Below, piece after piece: positions 1-5,919 of a stretch of 7,728 nt of DNA. Each line of letters starts with the position of its first letter. Position 1 is the stretch's first letter. Origin of the DNA: Sediminibacterium sp. (GTDB lineage Bacteria; Bacteroidota; Bacteroidia; Chitinophagales; Chitinophagaceae); the NCBI GenBank assembly GCA_028288645.1, contig JAQBNJ010000124.1, positions 1 through 7,728 on the forward strand, written 5' to 3'. The notes under the pieces were generated by a model. That model saw only the letters and a program-made list of their open reading frames with translations. It ran no database searches and was not told the DNA's origin. The position numbers and the translations under genes were made by a program.

Positions 1-24
1 GAAGGTGATTCTGAACCATTTCAT
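1..24 (-). CDS. Possible 5' end of next minus-strand gene (8 codons only)
   Basis: An ATG at 24-22 opens a frame reading MKWFRITF that runs off the left edge without a stop. A Lys followed by aromatic and hydrophobic residues would suit the start of a signal peptide or membrane anchor, but eight codons cannot identify a protein. The 124 bases between it and the gatA stop hold no clear terminator hairpin. A TTTG (minus strand) about 19 bases before a TATTAAAT is at best a poor match to the Bacteroidota promoter pattern. Both the existence and the identity of this gene are uncertain. Confidence 0.25.
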
Positions 25-148
25 AGGCTACTGTTTCATTTTTGATTTAATAATGGCAGTTACGCTTTGATCAAAATGCAGTGGCAGTTTTGGAAGCAGC
101 AGGTTTGGTGGGAATGCGAGAATTAGACCTCCGTAGTACCTTATAAGT

Positions 149-1585
149 TTAATCAGCGATAAGCATAAACTCTTTCGAAAGGCGGAGCAAAGGTAACTCA
201 TTAAAGTGAGAAGTCATAACCTGGAGCCCGAAGGGCATCCCATTAGGGTGTTTGAAAAGGGGGATGGAAATTCCCGGAATTCCCACAAGATTTGCGAACA
301 CAGTATAAATATCAGCCAGGAACATTTCGACCGGGTCACTGCTTTTTTCGCCTATTTTAAAAGCAGGTGAGGGAACCGTGGGTGAAATGATCGCGTCAAA
401 ATCAGTAAATATCTCTTTGGTGCGGTTACACAATAGTTGTCTAACCTGCTGAGCCTTAGTAAAGTAAGCATCAAAATAACCTGCGCTGAGTACAAAGGTT
501 CCCAGCATGATCCTGCGCTGTACTTCTTTGCCGAAACCCTGGCTGCGGGATGCCTTGTATAATTCTGTGAGATCGCCATCCGCTATCTCTGCGCGATAGC
601 CGAATTTCACCCCATCAAATCTCGATAAATTGCTGGAAGCCTCGGCAGTTGTTAAAACATAGTATGTTGGAACAACATGTTCAAGTAACTCAAAATCAAC
701 TGATTTAACCTCATGGCCCAAACCTGTTAATTTTTCTATAAACGCCTCAATCCCAGCCCTGATGGCAGGGTCCAAAGCCGGATTTTCAAGGGACTCTTTA
801 AAATAAGCTATTCGATATTTTTTCCCGGGCGCTTCAAGTTCTTTTGAATAGGCCGGTATTTCCTGTTGAGAAACCGTGCTGTCGAAATCATCCGGACCGG
901 AGATAACCTCTAAAACAAGGGCCGCATCTTCAACCGAGTTAGTAAAAATTCCGATCTGGTCAAACGAAGATGCATAGGCGATCAACCCGTAGCGTGAGAT
1001 CCTTCCATAGGTTGGCTTCACTCCTACCACGCCACAAAAATCAGCAGGCTGGCGAACCGATCCACCGGTATCGCTTCCCAAACTGATCATGCACATACCG
1101 GCTTTAATACTAACGGCAGATCCACCTGAAGAACCACCGGGAACGCGCGTTTCATCGAGGCTGTTTTTTACTGTTCCGAAAGCAGAATTTTCGTTGCTGC
1201 TTCCCATCGCAAATTCATCGCAATTCTGCCGGCCGATAATGATGGCGCCCGCTGCTAATAATTTATCAACAACAGTTGCATTATAAACCGCCGTAAAATT
1301 TCCGAGGATCTGTGAAGCTGCGGAAAGATGGTGCCCTTTGTAACTGATCACATCTTTCAATCCAACCACAACACCATGTAAAAGAGAGAGCTCATCATTG
1401 GCATTTCGCCGGAGATCCAGTGCTGACGCCTGTTCCAGCGCTTCGGTCTCATACACTTCCAGGAAAGCATTAAGATGTTGTTTAGCACGGATGGTCTCTA
1501 AATAACAACGAACGGCCTCCACGCAGGTGGTTTGGCCGTTCTGTAATGCTGTATGATAGTCTTTGATTGTGCTGTAGCGAAACAA
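149..1585 (-). CDS. gatA: Glutamyl-tRNA(Gln)/aspartyl-tRNA(Asn) amidotransferase subunit A
   Basis: GatA is the amidase subunit of the GatCAB complex. It releases ammonia from glutamine so that Glu-tRNA(Gln) (and in some bacteria Asp-tRNA(Asn)) can be amidated in the cytoplasm. The 478-residue product has the usual length and the amidase-signature fold. Visible hallmarks are GLKD with the catalytic Lys77, the GatA-type stretch DEFAMGSSNENSAFG (residues 123-137), GGSSGGSA with the cis-Ser at about 152, and GSDTGGSVRQP with the nucleophilic Ser176. These positions agree with the Lys/cis-Ser/Ser triad known for GatA. The start is a TTG at 1585-1583: a TAG lies in frame two codons upstream, and the next in-frame Met is near residue 127, inside the catalytic domain. 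The gene follows tatA by 28 nt and is probably cotranscribed with it. No gatB or gatC lies in the window, which is common when the gat genes are scattered. Confidence 0.96.
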   Translation of the reverse strand: MFRYSTIKDYHTALQNGQTTCVEAVRCYLETIRAKQHLNAFLEVYETEALEQASALDLRRNANDELSLLHGVVVGLKDVISYKGHHLSAASQILGNFTAVYNATVVDKLLAAGAIIIGRQNCDEFAMGSSNENSAFGTVKNSLDETRVPGGSSGGSAVSIKAGMCMISLGSDTGGSVRQPADFCGVVGVKPTYGRISRYGLIAYASSFDQIGIFTNSVEDAALVLEVISGPDDFDSTVSQQEIPAYSKELEAPGKKYRIAYFKESLENPALDPAIRAGIEAFIEKLTGLGHEVKSVDFELLEHVVPTYYVLTTAEASSNLSRFDGVKFGYRAEIADGDLTELYKASRSQGFGKEVQRRIMLGTFVLSAGYFDAYFTKAQQVRQLLCNRTKEIFTDFDAIISPTVPSPAFKIGEKSSDPVEMFLADIYTVFANLVGIPGISIPLFKHPNGMPFGLQVMTSHFNELPLLRLSKEFMLIAD

Positions 1586-1613
1586 AGGCTAAAATGCTTT
1601 TGGTAGAGATGAA

Positions 1614-1814
1614 TTACGGTTGTGTAGTCGTGGTAGTCTGGTCCTTTTCTTTCATACCTTCTTCCAGTTCTTTTTTCACGTTGCTTTTCGCATCGTTGAA
1701 CTCACGGATACCTTTACCTAATCCCCTCATAAATTCAGGGATTTTTCTACCACCAAATAACACGAGTACTACTACCGCAATGATCAAAATTTCTTGAAAT
1801 CCTAAGTTGCCCAT
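1614..1814 (-). CDS. tatA: Sec-independent (twin-arginine) translocase subunit TatA/TatE family
   Basis: TatA oligomerises in the inner membrane to form the conduit through which folded twin-arginine precursors are exported, working with TatC. The 66-residue product has the family layout: a very short N-terminus, a transmembrane helix at about residues 6-20 ([12 protein letters not shown]), the FGGRKIPE hinge at 20-27, an amphipathic helix ([12 protein letters not shown]) at 28-39, then a charged Lys/Glu tail ending in a Thr run. The ATG at 1814-1812 is chosen. An in-frame TTG at 1853 would add 13 residues before the membrane helix, unlike the family, and lies too close to the promoter. TatA and TatB cannot be fully separated by sequence alone, but the short length favours TatA. 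The gene has its own promoter after the rplS terminator and leads into gatA. No tatC is in the window. Confidence 0.93.
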   Translation of the reverse strand: MGNLGFQEILIIAVVVLVLFGGRKIPEFMRGLGKGIREFNDAKSNVKKELEEGMKEKDQTTTTTQP

Positions 1815-1834
1815 AAAAATTGTTTTAAGAGGTT

Positions 1835-1864
1835 CGAAGTTAAGACAAAACAAATGTTCTGCAA
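1835..1864 (-). promoter_or_regulatory. Probable Bacteroidota-type promoter for tatA-gatA
   Basis: On the minus strand a TTG (1864-1862) is followed after 19 bases by TAACTTCG (1842-1835). This fits the Bacteroidota primary sigma pattern TTG...TAnnTTTG with one mismatch in the -7 element. It lies downstream of the rplS terminator and just upstream of the tatA ATG at 1814, giving a short leader. It supports independent transcription of tatA-gatA. Confidence 0.5.
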
Positions 1865-1898
1865 TTAAATAATCTGAAATACCAGCTTATGACACAAT

Positions 1899-1934
1899 AA
1901 AAAAGCGAAAGTTTAGCATATACTAAACTTTCGC
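1899..1934 (-). terminator. Rho-independent terminator of rplS
   Basis: A perfect 12-bp stem (1905-1916 paired with 1923-1934; arm GCGAAAGTTTAG) with a 6-base loop is followed, reading on the minus strand, by six T residues (1904-1899). It begins 44 bases after the rplS stop codon. The T run is on the minus-strand side, which fits termination of rplS transcripts before tatA. Confidence 0.88.
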
Positions 1935-1978
1935 CTGAATTTATTTTTAAACCCCATGCTTTAAAAAGCACGGCAATT

Positions 1979-2329
1979 CTAGAAACGTTTTTCCTTGATA
2001 CGGGCACTTTTACCACTGCGCTCACGCAGGTAGTACAATTTAGCGCGACGTACTTTACCGGCTTTGTTCAAAACGATAGAATCCACGTTAGGAGAAAGTA
2101 TCGGGAACAAACGTTCAACACCAATACCATCAGATATCTTACGTACGGTAAATGAAGCCGTAGCGCCATTTCCCTGTAATTTGATCACATCTCCACGGAA
2201 ATCCTGGATACGCTCTTTACCACCTTCAACGATCTTATATTTAACAGTTACATTGTCACCAGCCTTGAATTTAGGGTGGTTCTTCTGGGTTGTCAATTGA
2301 TCGTGTACAAATTGAACTGCTGCGTTCAT
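1979..2329 (-). CDS. rplS: 50S ribosomal protein L19
   Basis: L19 is a large-subunit protein at the 30S-50S interface. The 116-residue product matches the family length and carries its most conserved stretches: [16 protein letters not shown] (21-36), the FRGDVI strand (44-49), [17 protein letters not shown] (60-76), and the basic C-terminal part [24 protein letters not shown] (91-114, read in two blocks). The start is the ATG at 2329-2327. It has its own near-consensus promoter 23 bases upstream and its own terminator, so it looks monocistronic. The usual bacterial neighbours trmD and rimM are absent; here it stands between the rny/four-helix-bundle region and tatA. Confidence 0.97.
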   Translation of the reverse strand: MNAAVQFVHDQLTTQKNHPKFKAGDNVTVKYKIVEGGKERIQDFRGDVIKLQGNGATASFTVRKISDGIGVERLFPILSPNVDSIVLNKAGKVRRAKLYYLRERSGKSARIKEKRF

Positions 2330-2351
2330 AACTTTTCTTTTTTGCGGACGG

Positions 2352-2383
2352 CAAAGGTAGGTGCGGGTCGCGATAATTCCAAA
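2352..2383 (-). promoter_or_regulatory. Near-consensus Bacteroidota promoter of rplS
   Basis: On the minus strand TTTG (2383-2380) is followed after 20 bases by TACCTTTG (2359-2352), an exact match to TAnnTTTG. The rplS ATG is 22 bases beyond. Its -33 element lies only seven bases from the edge of the repeat array at 2391-2425, so the array stops just short of the promoter. Confidence 0.75.
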
Positions 2384-2390
2384 TTAAAAT

Positions 2391-2425
2391 GAGCTGTGAG
2401 CTGTGAGCTATGAGCTGTGAGCCGG
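2391..2425 (+). repeat. Heptamer array, left arm: five units of GAGCTGT type
   Basis: Five consecutive 7-base units read GAGCTGT, GAGCTGT, GAGCTAT, GAGCTGT, GAGCCGG on the plus strand, with an exact 7-base period. The array sits six bases after the stop codon of the four-helix-bundle gene and seven bases before the rplS promoter. The same heptamer occurs in inverted orientation at 2877-2925, on the other side of that gene. Confidence 0.9.
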
Positions 2426-2431
2426 AACTGC

Positions 2432-2785
2432 TTAATTTTCAAGCTTTTTTATAAAGGCGATAAGCATTTTTTGTTCTTCATCAACCTCTTTTAGCATTTG
2501 GTCTCTTACCTCTTTGGGGCCGTAGCAGGCCTTTTCTGCAATTAATAAATGCGTTTCGAGTTCAAAGCCGGATCCGAGGGCTATTTCGAGGAACCTTTTA
2601 TAATCTTTTTCACTGCTTCTACTACTTCCTTCTGCTATGTTGGAAGGTATTGATACCGCGGCGCGGGTAATTTGTGAACTCAGACCAAATCTTTCCTGTG
2701 TAGGAAATGATTCAGTCAGTTTAAAAGATGCAACGGCAATATCAAAACCCTTTTGCCAAACCTTCAGCCCCTTAAAATTTTTCAT
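2432..2785 (-). CDS. Four-helix bundle protein, S23/23S-rRNA-IVS family
   Basis: The 117-residue product belongs to the small four-helix-bundle family first seen as the ORF of 23S rRNA intervening sequences and related to Avd, the accessory protein of diversity-generating retroelements. The family signature is clear: LKVWQKG (7-13), a conserved ESFPTQERFGLSSQITRAA (25-43), VSIPSNIAEGSSR (44-56), then FLEIALGSGFELETHLLIA (65-83). Avd forms a basic pentamer that binds nucleic acid and reverse transcriptase; the role of free-standing members is not known, and no reverse transcriptase or variable repeat is in the window. The ATG at 2785-2783 lies inside the 12-base palindrome CATTGATCAATG and six bases beyond a 14-bp inverted repeat. 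The gene is bordered on both sides by inverted heptamer arrays, which suggests that it moves or is maintained as a unit with them. Confidence 0.9.
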   Translation of the reverse strand: MKNFKGLKVWQKGFDIAVASFKLTESFPTQERFGLSSQITRAAVSIPSNIAEGSSRSSEKDYKRFLEIALGSGFELETHLLIAEKACYGPKEVRDQMLKEVDEEQKMLIAFIKKLEN

Positions 2786-2827
2786 TGATCAATGATTTTG
2801 TTGAACCAAATTATTCAACAAAATCAT
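2783..2827 (-). promoter_or_regulatory. 14-bp perfect inverted repeat plus start-codon palindrome upstream of the four-helix-bundle gene
   Basis: The bases 2792-2805 (ATGATTTTGTTGAA) are perfectly complementary to 2814-2827, with an 8-base spacer. Overlapping it, 2783-2794 is the perfect palindrome CATTGATCAATG, which contains the start codon. In a transcript the hairpin would end six bases before the ATG and could limit ribosome access; the two structures compete for the same bases. As DNA it could be an operator for a dimeric regulator. A TTG (18 bases) TGATTTTG pair on the minus strand, with its -7 part inside the right arm, is a weak promoter candidate. Confidence 0.6.
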
Positions 2828-2876
2828 CAATCTGTCTTTCAGGCCAATAGGCTAATACGTGTAATTAATACTCCAA

Positions 2877-2925
2877 AGCTCACAGGGCCAAGCTCACGGC
2901 TCGCGGCTCAAAGCTCACAGCTTAT
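2877..2925 (-). repeat. Heptamer array, right arm: seven degenerate units
   Basis: On the plus strand, seven units of 7 bases read AGCTCAC, AGGGCCA, AGCTCAC, GGCTCGC, GGCTCAA, AGCTCAC, AGCTTAT. Their reverse complement gives GTGAGCT-type units, the same heptamer as at 2391-2425 but inverted. The last unit contains the first bases of the rny stop codon (2924-2922). A small perfect hairpin AAGCT-CAC-AGCTT (2911-2923) lies at this end, with no T run, so it is not a standard terminator. Confidence 0.85.
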
Positions 2926-4487
2926 CGAGCTATATTAATCGCCCTCTTCTCCCTGATCACCGTCACCTTGATCTGCCCCGGATACGTCATCTCGGTCTGT
3001 ATCTTTTGCGCTATTTCGAAGCTGAGTTTGTCGCTGTCTACGTCTGTAACCTTATCTGCCTCAACAATTACCCTGAGTTCGCGGCCAGCCTGGATGGCAT
3101 AAGCCTTCTCAACACCCGTATAATTCATCGCGAGGTTCTCGAGGTCCTTGATGCGCTGGAGGTATTGTTGCATGATCTCGCGACGGGCACCGGGTCTTGC
3201 GCCGCTGATGGCATCGCAGGCCTGGATGATCGGGGAGATCACGTATTGCATCTCCATTTCATCGTGGTGGGCGCCGATGGCGTTCACTACGGCCGGGTTC
3301 TCACCGTATTTCTCAGCTAATTTGGCGCCTAAAAGGGCGTGGGTCAGTTCGGTTTCTTCATCCGGCACTTTACCGATATCGTGTAAGAGTCCGGCACGTT
3401 TGGCCAATTTAGGGTTCATACCCAATTCTGCAGCCATGATAGCGCAGAGGTTGGCAGTTTCGCGGCTGTGCATCAAAAGGTTCTGGCCGTACGAAGAGCG
3501 GAAACGCATCTTACCTACGATCCTTACCAATTCTTTGTGCAGGCCATGAATGCCCATTTCTATTACGGTCCTTTCTCCTATCTCTATGATTTGTTCTTCT
3601 AACTGTCGGCGTGTTTTTTCTACCACTTCCTCGATACGTGCTGGGTGGATACGGCCATCAGAAACCAGTCTTTGTAAACTTAAACGCGCGATCTCCCTTC
3701 TCAACGGATCGAATGAGGAAAGAATGATCGCTTCCGGTGTATCATCTACGATCAGGTCAACACCGGTTGCAGCTTCAATGGCGCGGATATTACGTCCTTC
3801 ACGGCCGATGATCTGTCCTTTGATCTCGTCTGACTCGAGGTTGAATACGGTAACGGTATTTTCGATGGTAACTTCTGCAGCGGTACGCTGGATAGATTGG
3901 ATCACGATCTTACGGGCCTCTTTATTGGCCTTCAGTTTCGCATCTTCAATGATCTCCTGCTGGAGGGTGAGTGCCTGGGAATGCGCTTCGGCTTTCAGGC
4001 TTTCTACCAGTTGTGCCTTGGCTTCTTCTGCACTGAGGCCGGCAATTTTTTCCAGCCTGCGGATATGCTCTTCCTGGTGTTTTTCCAGTTCGGTGCGTTT
4101 CAGGTTCACCACTTCTATCTGACGGTTCAGGTTCTCCTTGATGGCTTCATTTTCTTTGATCTGCTTATCAAGCCCTGTTTCCTTCTGGTTAATGGTGATG
4201 TCTTTCTGCTTGGCGCGGTTCTCTAATTCACCCAGCTTACGGTTACGCTCATTTACATCACGCTCATATTCAGATTTCAACTGTACAAACTTCTCTTTGG
4301 CTTCCAGCTGTTTCTCTTTTCTGATCGTTTCTGCCCTGAGTTCGGCTTCTTTCAGAATGTTTTGCGCCTGTTGCTCTGCTTCTTCTACCTGTTTTTTTGT
4401 GTTTTTAGCGAAAAAAAGCCTACCCGCTATAAGCCCCACAATTAATGCACCTACACCAATTATGATATACAATACGTTTTGATCCAT
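2922..4487 (-). CDS. rny: Ribonuclease Y
   Basis: RNase Y is a membrane-anchored endoribonuclease that starts mRNA decay. The 521-residue product has the full family layout: an N-terminal membrane helix at about residues 5-26 ([17 protein letters not shown]), a long charged coiled coil from about 30 to 205, a KH RNA-binding domain with [13 protein letters not shown] (226-238), and an HD metal-dependent hydrolase domain with LMHSRE (338-343), the metal-binding LLHDIGK (367-373) and IGAHHDE (404-410). The C-terminus [12 protein letters not shown] is typical. The start is the ATG at 4487-4485, which places the membrane helix at the extreme N-terminus. No truncation is seen. The stop codon abuts and partly overlaps the heptamer array bordering the four-helix-bundle gene. 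The FkbM gene separates rny from zapA. The leader of about 120 bases before the start is otherwise plain. Confidence 0.97.
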   Translation of the reverse strand: MDQNVLYIIIGVGALIVGLIAGRLFFAKNTKKQVEEAEQQAQNILKEAELRAETIRKEKQLEAKEKFVQLKSEYERDVNERNRKLGELENRAKQKDITINQKETGLDKQIKENEAIKENLNRQIEVVNLKRTELEKHQEEHIRRLEKIAGLSAEEAKAQLVESLKAEAHSQALTLQQEIIEDAKLKANKEARKIVIQSIQRTAAEVTIENTVTVFNLESDEIKGQIIGREGRNIRAIEAATGVDLIVDDTPEAIILSSFDPLRREIARLSLQRLVSDGRIHPARIEEVVEKTRRQLEEQIIEIGERTVIEMGIHGLHKELVRIVGKMRFRSSYGQNLLMHSRETANLCAIMAAELGMNPKLAKRAGLLHDIGKVPDEETELTHALLGAKLAEKYGENPAVVNAIGAHHDEMEMQYVISPIIQACDAISGARPGARREIMQQYLQRIKDLENLAMNYTGVEKAYAIQAGRELRVIVEADKVTDVDSDKLSFEIAQKIQTEMTYPGQIKVTVIREKRAINIAR

Positions 4488-4613
4488 GATTTTGGCAAGT
4501 TTTTAAATTCATATAACGTTGTTCACATCTCATTTTCCTGTATAAGTAAATGATAGCGAACGAAGATAATTAATAAGTGGGAAGATTAAGGTAGGAAGTT
4601 TGCAGTCTGTAAG

Positions 4614-4683
4614 ACGCTGGGTAGCGGATGCTGGATTCTGGGTACTGGATGCTTGATCTTTGATGCTTGATCCTTGATACTGG
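4614..4683 (+). repeat. Heptamer array of ATGCTGG type, ten degenerate units
   Basis: Ten consecutive 7-base units read ACGCTGG, GTAGCGG, ATGCTGG, ATTCTGG, GTACTGG, ATGCTTG, ATCTTTG, ATGCTTG, ATCCTTG, ATACTGG on the plus strand. The period is exactly seven; the bases CT and the final G are the most constant. The array begins about 30 bases after the stop codon of the FkbM gene and ends about 125 bases before rny. An apparent 62-codon minus-strand frame through it is low-complexity and is not called a gene. Confidence 0.85.
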
Positions 4684-4714
4684 ATATCAGGACTGGCTTT
4701 CGGCCAATGCCTTG

Positions 4715-5482
4715 TCAACCATTTTCACGAGGGAAAGGATAAGCGATGAACTGATACTCATACCTGTGTTTAAACAGGTACACAAAGCTATGCCTGTCGA
4801 GGGGCAACAGGTCCGAGAGATGGTATTTTAACAGGGAGATGCCATACCCGATCTCCTCGAAAAAAGAAAATACCTGCTCGGGCGTTCCCTTGAAATAATC
4901 AATTCCTCCGTAACCACATTCAAAAACGATCAACGGTTTACAGCGCAGGATATTTCGTTTAGCGCCTTTCAATACACGTAGTTCGGCTCCTTCCACATCA
5001 ATTTTGATCAGGTCGATCCGTGAAAGATCAAGTACTTTATCTAAAGAAGTTGTTTTCAAACTCAGTTCCTCCGCTCTTATTTCGCTGAACAAGGCCCATC
5101 TTCTTGAAAGGCCGCTTACACCTGTGCGCCTGGGGAAATAATAAAAACAAACCTCTTCTTCGATATCCGATAATACCATTGGAAACAAATGGATCCTTGC
5201 TGAGGCATAGCGCGTTTTCAGGTATTTATATAAATGGGGTATGGGTTCAAACCCATACAAAGTTCCCTGCGGGCAATATTTTACCATTGAGTTGAATAGC
5301 TGCCCTTCATTCACGCCAATATCTATGCATACCGCATCCTTAGGCAATCGGCGGATCACGGAAATCGTTTGCAGGTCGTAGACAGGTATCTTGTTTTTGA
5401 AAAAATTTTCATAACACCTGAATACCCAATAAAACGAAATCCTGATCATGTTTTTTAAAGTGATCAGCAGGTAGGATCTCAT
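4715..5482 (-). CDS. FkbM-family SAM-dependent methyltransferase
   Basis: This is a class I methyltransferase of the FkbM type (Methyltransf_21), a family that O-methylates natural products, sugars or polysaccharide parts; the substrate here is unknown. With the ATG at 5482-5480 the product has 255 residues. The SAM-binding motif is CIDIGVNEG (52-60), followed by the acidic GFEP (77-80), SGLSRR at 124-129 and the family-specific TSLDKVLD (145-152) plus DLIKIDVEGAELRVLKGAK (157-175), then LIVFEC (184-189). A TTG at 5494 would add four residues but falls inside a possible RNA hairpin. The gene separates zapA from rny and has no biosynthetic neighbours in the window, so it looks like an accessory insertion; its 3' side carries a heptamer array. 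A role in surface glycan modification is only a guess. Confidence 0.88.
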   Translation of the reverse strand: MRSYLLITLKNMIRISFYWVFRCYENFFKNKIPVYDLQTISVIRRLPKDAVCIDIGVNEGQLFNSMVKYCPQGTLYGFEPIPHLYKYLKTRYASARIHLFPMVLSDIEEEVCFYYFPRRTGVSGLSRRWALFSEIRAEELSLKTTSLDKVLDLSRIDLIKIDVEGAELRVLKGAKRNILRCKPLIVFECGYGGIDYFKGTPEQVFSFFEEIGYGISLLKYHLSDLLPLDRHSFVYLFKHRYEYQFIAYPFPRENG

Positions 5483-5486
5483 AGCA

Positions 5487-5563
5487 GGGCGCAATACTTA
5501 CCGGCTCTATCAGGCCAATAAAATATCGTTTGCTTGATACAGCTACCAGCCACATCGTTGCCC
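5487..5563 (-). ncRNA. Possible structured RNA between zapA and the FkbM gene (6S-like position)
   Basis: Read on the minus strand, the ends GGGC (5563-5560) and GCCC (5490-5487) pair, continued by AA/TT past a two-base bulge. Inside, GGCT/AGCC and TATC/GATA can pair around internal loops, with a small GC-AA/TT-GC stem near the apex. It is preceded by eight T residues and TATAATAC. From memory, a 6S RNA gene often lies between zapA and rny in Bacteroidota, which is why this spot was examined. The pairing is weak and broken, the length is short for 6S RNA, and it could equally be only the leader of the FkbM gene. Confidence 0.22.
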
Positions 5564-5614
5564 GTATTATAAAAAAAACATTTTGAATGATGGAGACAGG
5601 ATGATGATCGTTAG

Positions 5615-5914
5615 CTAAGATTGACTTTCAGCAAGCGCTTTATCAACCATTTTCTCCAGGGATGCGAGTTTGGCGGCCGCTTCGTCCCATTTTACGTGGT
5701 CGATACCGGATTGGTTCTGTTCCGTGGCGAACCAGAGAAGTACCATGGAAACATAGTCCTGCATATCCTTTCCGGCAAAGAGGTTTTTGAACTCGGCTAT
5801 TTTATCATTGATGAGCGCCGAGGTCTTTCTGACCATTTCTTCATCGGCCGCTTCTATTTTAAGGCGGTAGCTGCGGTCGGCGATCAGGATATTTACGGGT
5901 ATGAGTTCTGACAT
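5615..5914 (-). CDS. zapA: Cell division protein ZapA
   Basis: ZapA binds FtsZ and cross-links its protofilaments, stabilising the Z-ring at mid-cell. The 99-residue product has the family layout: an N-terminal globular part with VNILIADRSYRLKI (7-20) and EEMVRKTSALINDKIAEF (25-42), a middle helix KDMQDYVSMVLLWFA (49-63), and a C-terminal coiled coil with the EAAAKLASLEKMVDKAL heptads (78-94) used for dimer and tetramer formation. The ATG at 5914-5912 is chosen: it gives the standard N-terminus MSELIPVNI, whereas the upstream ATG at 5944 would add ten residues and overlap the preceding gene. The start lies five bases after the stop of the coiled-coil gene, so the two are surely cotranscribed and likely translationally coupled. 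Confidence 0.92.
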   Translation of the reverse strand: MSELIPVNILIADRSYRLKIEAADEEMVRKTSALINDKIAEFKNLFAGKDMQDYVSMVLLWFATEQNQSGIDHVKWDEAAAKLASLEKMVDKALAESQS

Positions 5915-5919
5915 GGTAA

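Larger units (their letters stand above)
2391..2925 (-). other. Candidate S23/IVS-like cassette: four-helix-bundle ORF between inverted heptamer arrays
   Basis: The four-helix-bundle ORF is enclosed by two inverted arrays. Aligned from the outer ends, the first 28 bases of the arms (2392-2419 against the reverse complement of 2895-2922) agree at 23 positions, so a transcript could pair its two ends. The unit fills nearly the whole space between the rny stop codon and the rplS promoter. 23S rRNA intervening sequences are known to have complementary ends and sometimes an ORF of this protein family; the parallel is an inference. No target-site duplication was found. Confidence 0.4.

Noticed and set aside
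54..146. Plus-strand frame near the left edge ending in AVLEAAGLVGMRELDLRSTL, which reads like a protein tail
   Set aside because: Two stop codons at 48-53 lie just upstream in frame, and other frames upstream are also closed. No start gives a sensible gene; a frameshifted remnant cannot be shown.
2432..2785. The Avd-like protein as part of a diversity-generating retroelement
   Set aside because: No reverse transcriptase, template repeat or variable repeat is in the window; family resemblance alone is not enough.
2391..2925. CRISPR-like or phage attachment arrays
   Set aside because: The units are 7 bases, tandem and without spacers, and no integrase, tRNA gene or cas gene is present.
3148..4482. 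Several long plus-strand frames opposite rny
   Set aside because: They are antisense shadows of the conserved rny coding sequence, with Ser/Cys-rich compositions typical of such shadows.
4370..4533. A short minus-strand frame starting at 4533 in the rny leader and running into rny in another frame, with several Cys and His
   Set aside because: It is mostly an out-of-frame reading of the rny 5' end. No evidence favours its translation over chance.
4561..4568. TATCTTCG (minus strand) as a -7 element for rny
   Set aside because: One mismatch to TAnnTTTG, but no TTG or TTTG lies at the right distance upstream, so the promoter cannot be supported.
4530..4718. A 62-codon minus-strand frame after the FkbM gene
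   Set aside because: Its middle is a translation of the heptamer array (low-complexity Ser, Gln, Ala), it overlaps the FkbM stop codon, and it has no family character.
5571..5617. Eight T residues after zapA (minus strand) as an intrinsic terminator
   Set aside because: The only hairpin before it is a 4-bp AT-rich stem (CATT-CAA-AATG), too weak for a terminator call.
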